A stretch of 64,000 nt of DNA from Gammaproteobacteria bacterium UBA5109 (GTDB lineage Bacteria > Pseudomonadota > Gammaproteobacteria > Pseudomonadales > Pseudohongiellaceae), in NCBI GenBank assembly GCA_002414385.1, contig DHZH01000003.1:12462-76461 (forward strand), given 5' to 3'. Within the stretch, counting starts at the first letter, position 1. The number at the start of each line of letters is the position of its first letter. A program made the translations under genes and the position numbers. The notes below the pieces were generated by a model. It had not been told where the DNA came from. It made no database searches and saw nothing but the letters and a program-made list of their open reading frames with translations. This document shows positions 16,265 to 25,330 of the stretch, in pieces.

Positions 16265-17389
16265 CTAATCCTTCAGCAGACTCTTGACCCGGGCAATCAA
16301 ATGAACCGGGGAAAAAGGTTTGAGAATGTAATCCGTCGCGCCAAGATCATAGCCCTGGATGATATCGTCTTCGCTACCCATGCCGGAGACAATAATCACC
16401 GGGGTAGACTGCAGTTTCTGATCCTTGCGAATCACTTTCAGGACGGTAAAACCATCCAGCACCGGCATCATGATGTCCAGAATTACAAGGGAATATCGAT
16501 CCTGCTTTAATAATTCCAGCGCTTCCTTACCATCTTTGGCATGGACAACTGTCAGGCCCTGTTTGGTCAGGCGTATCTTGGTCAGATTGGCCTGCATGGG
16601 TTCGTCTTCGACCAGCAGGATTTTCTGACCATGGACACTGACCTGCTGCTGTTCATTTTTCTCAATCGGTGCGTACTCAATATCTTCTTCTGCAGCTGCT
16701 TCACTACCGATAGGCACCAGAGACAGTTCCTGTTTTTCAAATTTTTTCAGCAGCTTCTTAACCAGGCTGGCAAGTTCATTCACGTTAACCGGTTTGAGCA
16801 GAAACTTTTCAGCTCCCAGTCGCATACATTCAACCCTTACCTTGTCGTTATTGACAGGGGAAAGCACAATAACCGAGGCGGGCAGGGCATATTCGTACTT
16901 GATGTCATGCAGGAGTTCCCGACCGTCGCCGTCCGGCATGATCAGGCTAAGCAGGATAGTTGAGAAGGGCTGTTTCAGCAGCAGCTCTTGCGCTTCCTTG
17001 TTTGTGCTGGCAATACTGATCGGGTCATCTATGAACTGGCCCCTGATCGCATTGGCGAATTGCTCGGCAAGCTGGGCGTCTTCTTCAATAATCAGGATGC
17101 CAGGCTCCTGTTGCGGGGCAGTTGTATTATCACCGGCCGCCATCAGCTTGGTCAGGCCGGCCAGTCTCGTGATCAGCTCATTTTCTCCGGCCTTTTCAAC
17201 CGCCTGCGCTGCCTGAACTATTTCATTGAGGGCTAATTGCTTTGCCTCTTCAGTTAATGCACCAGCCTGCAGGCGAATTTCCTGTTCGGCAGAAGCATTA
17301 CCCAGGCGAAAATCCCGGGCCAGTGATTTGAAGCGGTTGATTTTTTCAGCCAGTGAATTGGTGAATTGCGTTTTGTCCTTGTCAGTCAT
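16265..17389 (-). CDS. Tandem receiver-domain response regulator without output domain
   Basis: This 374-residue cytoplasmic protein starts with a helical N-terminus (1-90) of HPt-like length but with no histidine. Receiver 1 (about 96-215) has its phosphorylation site replaced: the expected Asp is Ser148 in ILLSLIMPDGDG, although the conserved Lys in FLLKPVN is kept. After an acidic linker, receiver 2 (about 254-374) is complete, with EDE at 261-263, Asp305 in LVILDIMMPVLDG and the Lys in YILKPFS. No DNA-binding or enzymatic domain is present, so it acts by protein contact. It appears to be a single gene; the partner kinase is not in the window. Confidence 0.87.
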   Translation of the reverse strand: MTDKDKTQFTNSLAEKINRFKSLARDFRLGNASAEQEIRLQAGALTEEAKQLALNEIVQAAQAVEKAGENELITRLAGLTKLMAAGDNTTAPQQEPGILIIEEDAQLAEQFANAIRGQFIDDPISIASTNKEAQELLLKQPFSTILLSLIMPDGDGRELLHDIKYEYALPASVIVLSPVNNDKVRVECMRLGAEKFLLKPVNVNELASLVKKLLKKFEKQELSLVPIGSEAAAEEDIEYAPIEKNEQQQVSVHGQKILLVEDEPMQANLTKIRLTKQGLTVVHAKDGKEALELLKQDRYSLVILDIMMPVLDGFTVLKVIRKDQKLQSTPVIIVSGMGSEDDIIQGYDLGATDYILKPFSPVHLIARVKSLLKD

Positions 17390-17472
17390 TAATTGCGTCC
17401 AGAGTTTGCATTAAGTGTTGCAGACGATATCCGACCATTATAACGATTTCATTGCATTCAGGAGAGAGGGAA

Positions 17473-19026
17473 TTACCCGGTTTTAAAAAAGAGGCTGCTT
17501 AAATCCTGCTTTAGTCGCCTGCAACCCAAATAAAATCCCAGTATGCTAAGAACCAGTCCGCCGGCCAGCAGAATAATCAACCCCAGATCCCAGAGCGGAC
17601 GTTTGTGATACCAGAAAGCAAAATCCAGGCTGTGCAGGCCGTTATACAACCAGCGATTGAGACGGTTCGTGCGATCAAGCAGACTGAGTAACTCACTGCG
17701 TTGCGGATTAATGTATACCCAGCTATCCAGCGGGTCGTCAAATTTCACTCTCAGAACCGGCAAAGGTAGCTGATTGTTTCGAGAATAATAATAATCGTCA
17801 TAGTCATTCAGCAGGGCAGATTCATAGATATCAGCATTGGGCGTAAAATTTTCCAGGCGCTCAATCAGGGTTGCGGTGTCAAACCCCGTTTTTTCCTGCA
17901 GGCTGTCGGCATGCACGAGTACTGAATCAGCACTGGATTGACTGTCGGCAAAGTAGGGCTGGCTCAAGCGCTCTCTCTTATTGCTGAGCGGGGCGATAAC
18001 GGTGCTGCTGGTGATTTGATAGTAGGCTTGTTCCTGGATCATGCTGAAGCTGACTTCCTTAATCTCGCCTTCAGCAGGAGCCATCCGGCTTAGCTGCCGG
18101 ATGCTGGAAAAGGCACCCAGCTCCATTGGTCGGGTGTTATAGACTGTTTCATCAATATTAATCTCATTACGGACGGTGCCCCATTCAAAAGGGTCCATCG
18201 ACAGCAGACCACTGAAGATCCAGGTCAGTGTGCTGATGCCGAAAACCGCACCCAGAATATAGTGCCAGCGCATCATGCCGACAAAGGGAATAGCGCGTTG
18301 CAGCGAGAAAGGGCGAACATTTTTACGAAAGCGGGTGAATGCCAGGATCAGGCCCAGAATTGTCAGGATACAGCCGATTGCTGAAGTCCAGACGACGACA
18401 TCAAACCACAGGGGAGGATTGCTGCGTAACGAAGTCAGGTAAAACCAGTGAGGGATGGCACCAAGCCAGGCCAGTACACGGCTTTGTGTGGTGGTATAAA
18501 CAGCAAGATCAAATGTGCTGGGAGAAACATAGACCTGAGTTCCGGGTTCATCCTGTATATAAAACTTGTACAGCGGCATACGCAGGTTTTTTCCGACTGT
18601 CCACTGATCAATAGCTTCGACTATTTCGACATCGCTGAACAGTTCTGCTGGAATATCAAGAAACTCACTGGCGATTTGCCTGGCCTGTTGCGTAGATATT
18701 TCATCAAGCGTCTCGCCGTTATCAGCAAATACCACATTGGTCGGCAGACCCCTGCCAGCAAAGAAGTAGGCCGGCCTGCCCAGAAAAGTTCTGAGAATGG
18801 GAGTCTGATTGCTGCCCTCTTGTCTGGCTGCATCAACAGGGTCAAGCCTTATTCGTTCGAAGTCCAGAGCTTCGGCAGCATCAATGCGCATATTCTCGCT
18901 AACACCTGGCATGCCACCGGTATAGATTATGACGAAAGCTGAAAAAAACCAGATGATGCAAAGAATGCTGATTGGAATGCCGACGTAACGGTGTGTGAGG
19001 ATTATTATTTTATGCAGAGTCGACAT
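17473..19026 (-). CDS. PepSY-domain transmembrane protein (iron-uptake-associated type)
   Basis: This 517-residue inner-membrane protein has an N-terminal helix (about 14-35, with HRYVGIP before it), a periplasmic PepSY-like part (about 90-190), a helix pair near 205-265, a second periplasmic region and a final helix near 480-505. A periplasmic YINPQRSELL stretch near 436-445 is typical of PepSY repeats. Proteins of this kind often accompany TonB-dependent siderophore receptors and can act as ferric-siderophore reductases. Here a TonB-dependent receptor is encoded divergently 215 bases away. The iron link is inferred; no clear Fur box was seen. Confidence 0.85.
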   Translation of the reverse strand: MSTLHKIIILTHRYVGIPISILCIIWFFSAFVIIYTGGMPGVSENMRIDAAEALDFERIRLDPVDAARQEGSNQTPILRTFLGRPAYFFAGRGLPTNVVFADNGETLDEISTQQARQIASEFLDIPAELFSDVEIVEAIDQWTVGKNLRMPLYKFYIQDEPGTQVYVSPSTFDLAVYTTTQSRVLAWLGAIPHWFYLTSLRSNPPLWFDVVVWTSAIGCILTILGLILAFTRFRKNVRPFSLQRAIPFVGMMRWHYILGAVFGISTLTWIFSGLLSMDPFEWGTVRNEINIDETVYNTRPMELGAFSSIRQLSRMAPAEGEIKEVSFSMIQEQAYYQITSSTVIAPLSNKRERLSQPYFADSQSSADSVLVHADSLQEKTGFDTATLIERLENFTPNADIYESALLNDYDDYYYSRNNQLPLPVLRVKFDDPLDSWVYINPQRSELLSLLDRTNRLNRWLYNGLHSLDFAFWYHKRPLWDLGLIILLAGGLVLSILGFYLGCRRLKQDLSSLFFKTG

Positions 19027-19241
19027 CAGTTAAGTCTTGTGAAAATTCAATATCGGCATGTGATGATCAAGGCTCCAAATTGAATTGCATTCTCTTACAG
19101 AATTCATTTCCAGGCATCATTAGAACCGTTTATGAACAGTTAAGAAAAGTTAAATTTTTTTATCTGACGCTTTCACATAGAATCCCTGCTTCTGTTATTG
19201 CTTATAAAACAGGAATCGAATTTTATTTGAAGGGGTTGAAT

Positions 19242-21104
19242 TTGTCTGTATCAAGGAAACTGTGTATTTGTCTATTTCTCTGTCCGGGCTCAGCCCTGGT
19301 GCATGCCCAGCAAGCTGATTCACTGGGCGAAAGAACAGAAGAAATCATTATTACATCCAGCCGCATCCCGCAAGCTGAGCGGCAGCTGGGAACATCGGTG
19401 TCTGTCCTGACAGAACAGGATTTGTTTCGACATGGTAACAATTCACTGGTCGACATCTTACGTAAAACGCAGTCCGTTGCTGTATCCAGCTCCGGCGGCA
19501 TGGGTAAAGTGACTGCCATGCGTATTCGTGGTGAAGAAAATTTCAGAACCCTCACCATACTTGACGGAATCCGGCTCTCTGACCCGAGCCTGCCACAAAT
19601 CGGACCGCAAATTGAGCATTTACTGACTAACCAGATCGGGCGGGTAGAAATACTCCGTGGCCCCCAGGGCCTGGGATACGGTGCCGATGCCGGAGGGGTG
19701 GTGAATATTTCCTCCCGCAACGCTGGGCAGGAGACCCTGGCAGACCTTGATATCCAGCTGGGTGAATTCGATACCCGGCAATACAGTGGCAGCCTGCATG
19801 GAGGTAATGAAAAGTTTGAATTTGGAGTTTCAGCCAGTGATTTTAGCAGCGAAGGTTTTAATTCGCGTGTTTCTGACAATGTTCTGCAGGATGATGACGG
19901 TTATGACAATACGACTCTTCATGGACGGCTCGGGTTCAATTTGTCGGATGAACTGAGTCTGAACCTGGTGCATCGGAAAGTTGATGGAGCCAATGAGTTT
20001 GATGGCTGCTTTTCCGTAATGACTGTTCATGATTGCAGTAGTGAATATGAACTGAGTGCTTCCAGAGCAGAGCTCAGTTATGAAAGCACAGATTTCACGC
20101 ATGAGCTGGCATATGCAGTCACCAGTACTGAGCGTCAGAGTTTTGCCATGGGTGCTTTCAGTTTTGGCTCAGAAGGGGAATTGAAGCGCCTGGAGTATAT
20201 CGGCAGTGCCAGGGAATTACCCGGATTCGATCTGGTGTTTGGCGCTGATATGGAAGAAGCACGAAACAGTGATATTGGCAGAGACAATACCGGTGTGCAT
20301 CTTGAGTACCTGAGTGACTTTTCCGAGCAGGTATTTTTCACTGCAGGTGTACGTCATGATGATAATGACGATTTCGGCACCAATATTTCTTACCGCCTGA
20401 GTGCTGCCTATCTGCTTGTAATGGGAGATGGCTCCAGCCTGAAATTCAGGGCAGCACACGGGACTGGTTTCAGAGCCCCCAGCCCTTATGAAATTACCTA
20501 TAACAGTGGACTGTTTTCCTATCCGCCAGCTTCCCTGGTGACTTTGAAACAGGAAGAGAGTAAGGGCCATGAGTTTGGTGTCGAGTATCAAAGCATTCAT
20601 GGCTGGCAGCTTGAAGCGGTGTATTTTGACCAGGATGTGGAAGATGCCATTGAATTTGATCTGGCTACCTTCAGTGGCTATCTGCAGGATATCGGTACCA
20701 GCTCTTCGAAAGGCCTGGAGTTGTCCGGCGAGTTCATGATATCCAGTGCAGTTAATTTTTCGGCAAACTATACCTACAATGACACTGAGCGGCCAAATGG
20801 CCTGCAGCGATTGCGTCGCCCGGAACAGCTAGCCAATCTGGGCCTGTCCTATTTCGGCATGGATGACGGACTGAACATCAATGCCTTTTACCGGATTTCC
20901 AGGGACTCAATTGATGAAGTCTTTGGTTCAGTCGTGGCGCTGGATAATTTTGCCGTGCTGGATATCAGCGCAAGCTATCGTGTTAACGACTATTTCCAGT
21001 TATACGGCAGAGTGGAAAATGCGCTTGATGAAGAATATCAGGAGATCAGTGATTATAATTCGGCTGAACGGGCAGCTTATATCGGCCTGAAACTCAATTT
21101 CTAG
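19242..21104 (+). CDS. TonB-dependent outer-membrane receptor
   Basis: I place the start at TTG 19242, six bases after AAGGGG, because it opens a normal signal peptide (SVSRKLCICLFLCPG, cleavage after HAQ). The in-frame ATG at 19080 would add 54 residues before the signal, which is unlikely. The roughly 620-residue protein has a TonB box (EEIIITSSR), a plug domain (ILRGPQGLGYGADAGGVVNI) and a 22-strand barrel ending in an aromatic residue (GLKLNF). It imports a scarce ligand such as a siderophore or cobalamin-like compound; the ligand cannot be read. It is paired with the divergent PepSY protein and followed by a terminator. Confidence 0.9.
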   Translation: MSVSRKLCICLFLCPGSALVHAQQADSLGERTEEIIITSSRIPQAERQLGTSVSVLTEQDLFRHGNNSLVDILRKTQSVAVSSSGGMGKVTAMRIRGEENFRTLTILDGIRLSDPSLPQIGPQIEHLLTNQIGRVEILRGPQGLGYGADAGGVVNISSRNAGQETLADLDIQLGEFDTRQYSGSLHGGNEKFEFGVSASDFSSEGFNSRVSDNVLQDDDGYDNTTLHGRLGFNLSDELSLNLVHRKVDGANEFDGCFSVMTVHDCSSEYELSASRAELSYESTDFTHELAYAVTSTERQSFAMGAFSFGSEGELKRLEYIGSARELPGFDLVFGADMEEARNSDIGRDNTGVHLEYLSDFSEQVFFTAGVRHDDNDDFGTNISYRLSAAYLLVMGDGSSLKFRAAHGTGFRAPSPYEITYNSGLFSYPPASLVTLKQEESKGHEFGVEYQSIHGWQLEAVYFDQDVEDAIEFDLATFSGYLQDIGTSSSKGLELSGEFMISSAVNFSANYTYNDTERPNGLQRLRRPEQLANLGLSYFGMDDGLNINAFYRISRDSIDEVFGSVVALDNFAVLDISASYRVNDYFQLYGRVENALDEEYQEISDYNSAERAAYIGLKLNF

Positions 21105-21125
21105 TTAAAACTTTGTCTGCTCATT

Positions 21126-21154
21126 AAAAGGTCTGCTGAAGCAGGCCTTTTTTT
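21126..21154 (+). terminator. Intrinsic terminator after the TonB-dependent receptor
   Basis: The stem AAAAGGTCTGC / GCAGGCCTTTT has one G-U pair and a TGAA loop, followed by a T tract, 22 bases after the receptor stop. It separates the receptor from the aromatic-catabolism genes. Confidence 0.85.
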
Positions 21155-21242
21155 CAGCCAGTATTTCCTTGTCTTTCCCCACGCCCTCTCGAATTAAACT
21201 GATTTATGCTATCTTTTCCCTCCTTACCCAGGGAGATTTGAC

Positions 21243-22955
21243 ATGCTTAAAATAAAAACACGAAATCCAGTTCTTGTCCTCACTGCTGCTGCAGGACTGA
21301 TGGCCTGTAGTGGTGAGCCTGAAAACACCACAGAAACAATGGCGCTGGCCCCTGTAGCCGAGCCTGTCTCTTGTGAACAGATATCTGAACTTGCGCCGGC
21401 TGGTATGGTGATCAGCCAGGCACAGGCCATGCCTGCCAGTGATGAAATCCCTGTTGCCCATTGCCAGGTACGGGGCCAGATTGATCAGCGTACCGGCAGC
21501 GATGGAAACCCCTATGCCATTTCCTTTGAGTTGAACCTGCCTGATGAGTGGTCAGGACGTTTCGTGCATCAGTTTAATGGTGGCAATGACGGCTCGGTAG
21601 TTCCTGCACTGGGCAGGATGGGTGTCATGCCTCCCAATGACAGCGCCCTGGCACGTGGTTTTGCCGTGGTATCCAGTGATGCAGGGCATGATGGCAGTGC
21701 CCACCCGGAAGCAGGCCTGGCCGGATCCAATCGTTTCGGTCTGGAATTCGAGTCCCGGCGCGATTATGGCTATGACGCGGTTGCCACTTTGCATCCGGTC
21801 GTCATGACACTTACCGAGTCCTATTATCAAAGCCCGATTGAATATACCTATGGCCTGGGATCTTCCAATGGCGGACGTCATGCCATGATTGCTGCTGAAC
21901 GCATGCCGCAACAGTTTGACGGCCTGATTGCCGGATATCCGGGATTTAATCTGCCCAGGGCCGCTGTTCAGCATGCCTGGGATGTACAGAATTTCCGCAG
22001 TGTCAGCGATACCCTGCAGCAGGCATTTTCCCGTGAGGAACTGGCGCTGGTTGCAGACTATGTTACTGCCGCCTGTGACCGCCATGACAGCTTGCAGGAC
22101 GGCATCATCTTTGATGTAAAAGCCTGTCAGGCAAGTTTCGATCCTGAGATAATGTCCTGTGACACCGGTATGTCGGATGACTGTCTGCCGGCTGAAAAAG
22201 TCACGGCGCTCAGTAATATTCTTGCGGGACCACAAAACAGTGCCGGTGAACAACTCTACAGTGAATGGGCCTGGGATACCGGGCTGGCATCCGGTGGCTG
22301 GCGAGCCTGGAAACTGCAAAGTGGTATTCCGCCCTGGGATGGCCAACCAATTATCGCCATCATGGGAGCTGGGTCACTGGCGCAGGTGTTCACCACTCCG
22401 CCGACTCCACTGGAAGGCAATTCGGAAAGTCTGGAGCAGTACCTGCTGGATTTTGATTTCGATGAAGACGCACCCAAAATTGATGCGACTTCACTGGAAT
22501 ACCCCGAATCTGCCATGGAATTAATGACTCCGCCAAATGCAGATAATCCAACGCTTAACGGTCTGGAAAATGCTGGGGGTAAATTACTGGTTTTCCATGG
22601 CGTTTCTGATCCGGTATTCTCCTTCCTCGATACGTCGAACTGGTATGAACAATTACTGGTAAATAATCCGGATGCAACTGAGTTTGTGAAATTATATGCT
22701 GTGCCAGGTATGCCACACGGCCCAGGAGGCGTTGCGCCAGATCAATTTGACCCTTTAACTGCTTTGGTAAACTGGGTCGAGAATGAACAAGCTCCCGGCA
22801 CTATCACTGCCAGTGTTCGTGCTGAAAACCAGGAAGCTCCTGAAGCCCTGCACGGTGTCACCAGGAAGCTCTGTCAGTGGCCAGCCGTATCCCGTTATAT
22901 TGGCCCTGATCCTGATTCAGCGGATTCATTCGCTTGCGTCACGACTGTTCAATAA
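21243..22955 (+). CDS. Tannase/feruloyl esterase family lipoprotein (copy 1)
   Basis: This 570-residue alpha/beta hydrolase has a lipoprotein signal ending at the lipobox LMAC, near residue 22. The nucleophile elbow is GSSNGGRHAM and the later His lies in PGMPHGPGG, matching the tannase/feruloyl-esterase family. The acid residue is expected in the segment around HGVSDPVFSF. The two cysteines that flank Ser and His in classical enzymes (CS-D-HC motif) are Ser and Gly here. It is probably anchored in the envelope and releases gallate or hydroxycinnamates from esters. It lies directly upstream of pobA and the protocatechuate genes. The exact ester is not known. Confidence 0.85.
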   Translation: MLKIKTRNPVLVLTAAAGLMACSGEPENTTETMALAPVAEPVSCEQISELAPAGMVISQAQAMPASDEIPVAHCQVRGQIDQRTGSDGNPYAISFELNLPDEWSGRFVHQFNGGNDGSVVPALGRMGVMPPNDSALARGFAVVSSDAGHDGSAHPEAGLAGSNRFGLEFESRRDYGYDAVATLHPVVMTLTESYYQSPIEYTYGLGSSNGGRHAMIAAERMPQQFDGLIAGYPGFNLPRAAVQHAWDVQNFRSVSDTLQQAFSREELALVADYVTAACDRHDSLQDGIIFDVKACQASFDPEIMSCDTGMSDDCLPAEKVTALSNILAGPQNSAGEQLYSEWAWDTGLASGGWRAWKLQSGIPPWDGQPIIAIMGAGSLAQVFTTPPTPLEGNSESLEQYLLDFDFDEDAPKIDATSLEYPESAMELMTPPNADNPTLNGLENAGGKLLVFHGVSDPVFSFLDTSNWYEQLLVNNPDATEFVKLYAVPGMPHGPGGVAPDQFDPLTALVNWVENEQAPGTITASVRAENQEAPEALHGVTRKLCQWPAVSRYIGPDPDSADSFACVTTVQ

Positions 22956-22979
22956 GTATTGGTTAGTAAGGAATTAAGC

Positions 22980-24194
22980 ATGAAAAAAATAAAGACCCAG
23001 GTCGCCATTATTGGTGCCGGACCTTCAGGTTTGCTGCTTGGTCAGTTACTGGCAAAGCAGGGAATCGACAACATCATTATTGAGCGCGTTTCCGGGGAAT
23101 ATGTGCTCGGTCGTATCCGTGCCGGCATTCTGGAACAGGGCTTCGCAGATCTGGTACGTGAAGCCGGTGTTGCCGGGCGAATGGACAGTGAAGGGCAGGT
23201 TCATGAAGGTGTCGCCATTGCCGTTGACAGAAAAAAATATCGTATCGACCTGAAGAATCTTACCGGTGGCGATGTGGTGATCTGTTATGGCCAGACAGAA
23301 ATCACCAAGGATTTAATGGATGCCCGAGCAGCCTCGGGTCAGACGACCTATTACGAATCAGATGATACTGCCCTGCATGATGTGACGACAGACAGTCCGT
23401 ATGTCACTTTTAAAAATGGCGGCGAAGAGTACCATCTTGATTGTGATTTTGTGGCTGGCTGTGATGGCTTCCATGGTGTTTCCCGCAAAACCATTCCGGA
23501 AGACAAGCGTACCGAGTTTGAACGGGTTTACCCTTTTGGCTGGCTGGGGCTGCTGAGTGATACCCCGCCGATAGATCATGAGCTGATTTACTGCAAGAGT
23601 GAACGTGGTTTTGCGCTGTGCAGTATGCGCTCCAATACGCGTTCACGTTACTACCTGCAGGTTCCGCTGAGCGATAAAGTCGAAAACTGGTCGGATGATG
23701 CTTTCTGGGAGGAACTGAAAAAACGCGTTCCGGACGAGGATGTCCCCAATCTGGTGACCGGCCCGAGTATCGAGAAAAGTATCGCGCCGCTGCGTTCATT
23801 TGTCTGCGAACCGATGCAGTACGGCAACATGTTCCTGGTCGGCGATGCCGCACATATTGTCCCGCCAACCGGTGCCAAGGGACTGAATCTGGCCGCTTCG
23901 GATGTGGCTACCCTGTACCGGATCATGTGCCGGGTTTATCAGGAAAATGATCGTGACTGCATAAGCCAGTATTCAGGCATTGCCCTGCGTCGTGTCTGGC
24001 ATGGTGAACGATTTTCCTGGTGGATGACCAATATGCTGCATGATTTCGTTGATGCGGCTCTGGACAATGATCTGGACAGCAAAACCTTTGACCGCTTCAT
24101 GAGTTCAGAACGCAATTTCTTTCTGGAGAATGAAGAAGGCCGGCGGGTTATTGCCATGCAGTATGTCGGCCTGCCTTATGAGCAGTTGAAGTAA
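22980..24194 (+). CDS. pobA: 4-hydroxybenzoate 3-monooxygenase
   Basis: This 404-residue FAD aromatic hydroxylase converts 4-hydroxybenzoate to protocatechuate with NAD(P)H and O2. The PobA-type N-terminus is clear: KTQVAIIGAGPSGLLLGQLL (GxGxxG), then YVLGRIRAGILEQG. The second FAD motif is MFLVGDAAHIVPPTGAKGLN. The ATG at 22980 is chosen because it follows a GGAATTAAGC spacer and gives the normal start; an in-frame ATG at 22959 adds seven residues. It is the first step of the protocatechuate cluster, feeding the ring-cleavage genes that follow on the same strand with short gaps. Confidence 0.95.
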   Translation: MKKIKTQVAIIGAGPSGLLLGQLLAKQGIDNIIIERVSGEYVLGRIRAGILEQGFADLVREAGVAGRMDSEGQVHEGVAIAVDRKKYRIDLKNLTGGDVVICYGQTEITKDLMDARAASGQTTYYESDDTALHDVTTDSPYVTFKNGGEEYHLDCDFVAGCDGFHGVSRKTIPEDKRTEFERVYPFGWLGLLSDTPPIDHELIYCKSERGFALCSMRSNTRSRYYLQVPLSDKVENWSDDAFWEELKKRVPDEDVPNLVTGPSIEKSIAPLRSFVCEPMQYGNMFLVGDAAHIVPPTGAKGLNLAASDVATLYRIMCRVYQENDRDCISQYSGIALRRVWHGERFSWWMTNMLHDFVDAALDNDLDSKTFDRFMSSERNFFLENEEGRRVIAMQYVGLPYEQLK

Positions 24195-24203
24195 GCAGCA
24201 TCC

Positions 24204-25295
24204 ATGCAAACCGCCATCCCCTACATGCAACTACGTGGCGGCAGTTCGAAAGGCCTTTATTTTAAAGCCAGCGATCTTCCGCAGGATCAGGCAGCTAAAG
24301 ATGCAGTCCTGGTGGCTGCCATGTGTGGTGTCGGGGGTGAAGATAAACGCCAGATCGACGGACTGGGCGGCTCAGATCCGCTTACCAGCAAGGTTGGAAT
24401 TGTCAGCCTTTCAGCGCGAGAGGATGCTGATCTCGATTATGAATTTGTACAGGTGGTTGTAGGCGGCAATACCACGGACCGCACGCAGAACTGCGGCAAT
24501 ATTCTCGCCGGGATTCTGCCCTTCGCGATTGAAAGTGGTTTATTGAAAGCGGACAGTCCGCAAACCAGGGCCCGAATTTTTATGACCAACAGCGGCTCCA
24601 TCTGTGAAGTTGTTGTGCAGACTCCAGCTGGCAAAGTGGAATATGCCGGAGATGCCCGTATTGATGGTGTGCCCGGATCAGCGGCACCAGTCATGTGTAA
24701 TTATATGGATCTGGCCGGTTCAGCTACCGGAGCCCTGTTGCCTACCGGTAACCTGGTGGATGAGGTAAATGGAATTAGTGTGACCTGTATTGATAACGGG
24801 ATGCCGATCGTGCTGATCAAGGCCGGAGATCTTGGCGTCAGTGCTTATGAAAGTCGTGATGAGCTCAATGGTAATGAAGAGCTAAAGGCAAAACTGGAAA
24901 GTATCCGCCTGCAGTTGGGTCCCGTAATGAATCTGGGTGATGTCAGCGATAAAGTCGTGCCAAAAATGACGCTTATTGCAGCACCAAAAGCCGGTGGACT
25001 GATACATACCCGCAGTTTTATTCCACACGTCTGTCATGCAGCCATCGGGGTACTGGCTGCTGTGTCTGTAGCGACAGCCTGTATAATTCCGGGTTCCGTT
25101 GCCGATGGTGTGGCGAGTCTGCCAAAGCCGGGCAAGCCCTATTCAGTGGAACATCCCAGCGGAGAGTTTTCCGTTGTGCTGGAGCTGGATGACAGTGTTG
25201 ATCCTCCACAGGTACATAAAGCGGGTTTGTTGAGAACGGCGCGATTGTTAAGCCGCGGTGAAGTATATATCCCAGCCTCCGTCTGGCAGGGATAA
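24204..25295 (+). CDS. galD: 4-oxalomesaconate tautomerase/isomerase (GalD/LigU, PrpF family)
   Basis: This 363-residue PrpF/DapF-fold isomerase has the opening MQLRGGSSKGLYF and the motif NCGNILAGILPFAI, where the Cys is the usual active-site position of this fold. GalD of Pseudomonas and LigU of Sphingobium act on 4-oxalomesaconate in gallate/protocatechuate 4,5-cleavage, moving the double bond so that the hydratase can act. It lies nine bases after pobA and before ligI, which supports that role over methylaconitate isomerisation. Whether it tautomerises (GalD) or shifts the allylic bond (LigU) cannot be decided here. Confidence 0.88.
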   Translation: MQTAIPYMQLRGGSSKGLYFKASDLPQDQAAKDAVLVAAMCGVGGEDKRQIDGLGGSDPLTSKVGIVSLSAREDADLDYEFVQVVVGGNTTDRTQNCGNILAGILPFAIESGLLKADSPQTRARIFMTNSGSICEVVVQTPAGKVEYAGDARIDGVPGSAAPVMCNYMDLAGSATGALLPTGNLVDEVNGISVTCIDNGMPIVLIKAGDLGVSAYESRDELNGNEELKAKLESIRLQLGPVMNLGDVSDKVVPKMTLIAAPKAGGLIHTRSFIPHVCHAAIGVLAAVSVATACIIPGSVADGVASLPKPGKPYSVEHPSGEFSVVLELDDSVDPPQVHKAGLLRTARLLSRGEVYIPASVWQG

Positions 25296-25330
25296 GCCCC
25301 AGTAATTTGCTAGTTGTTTAAGGCCTTATA

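Noticed and set aside
19080..19241. Longer N-terminus for the TonB-dependent receptor from ATG 19080
   Set aside because: It would place 54 extra residues before the signal peptide, and the TTG at 19242 has a better-placed AAGGGG site.
19027..19241. Possible Fur box between the PepSY and TonB receptor genes
   Set aside because: Only loose partial matches were seen by eye; not enough to support a site.
21552..22346. Minus-strand open frame of about 264 codons within tannase copy 1
   Set aside because: It is antisense to a well-supported gene; no domain or translation signal seen.
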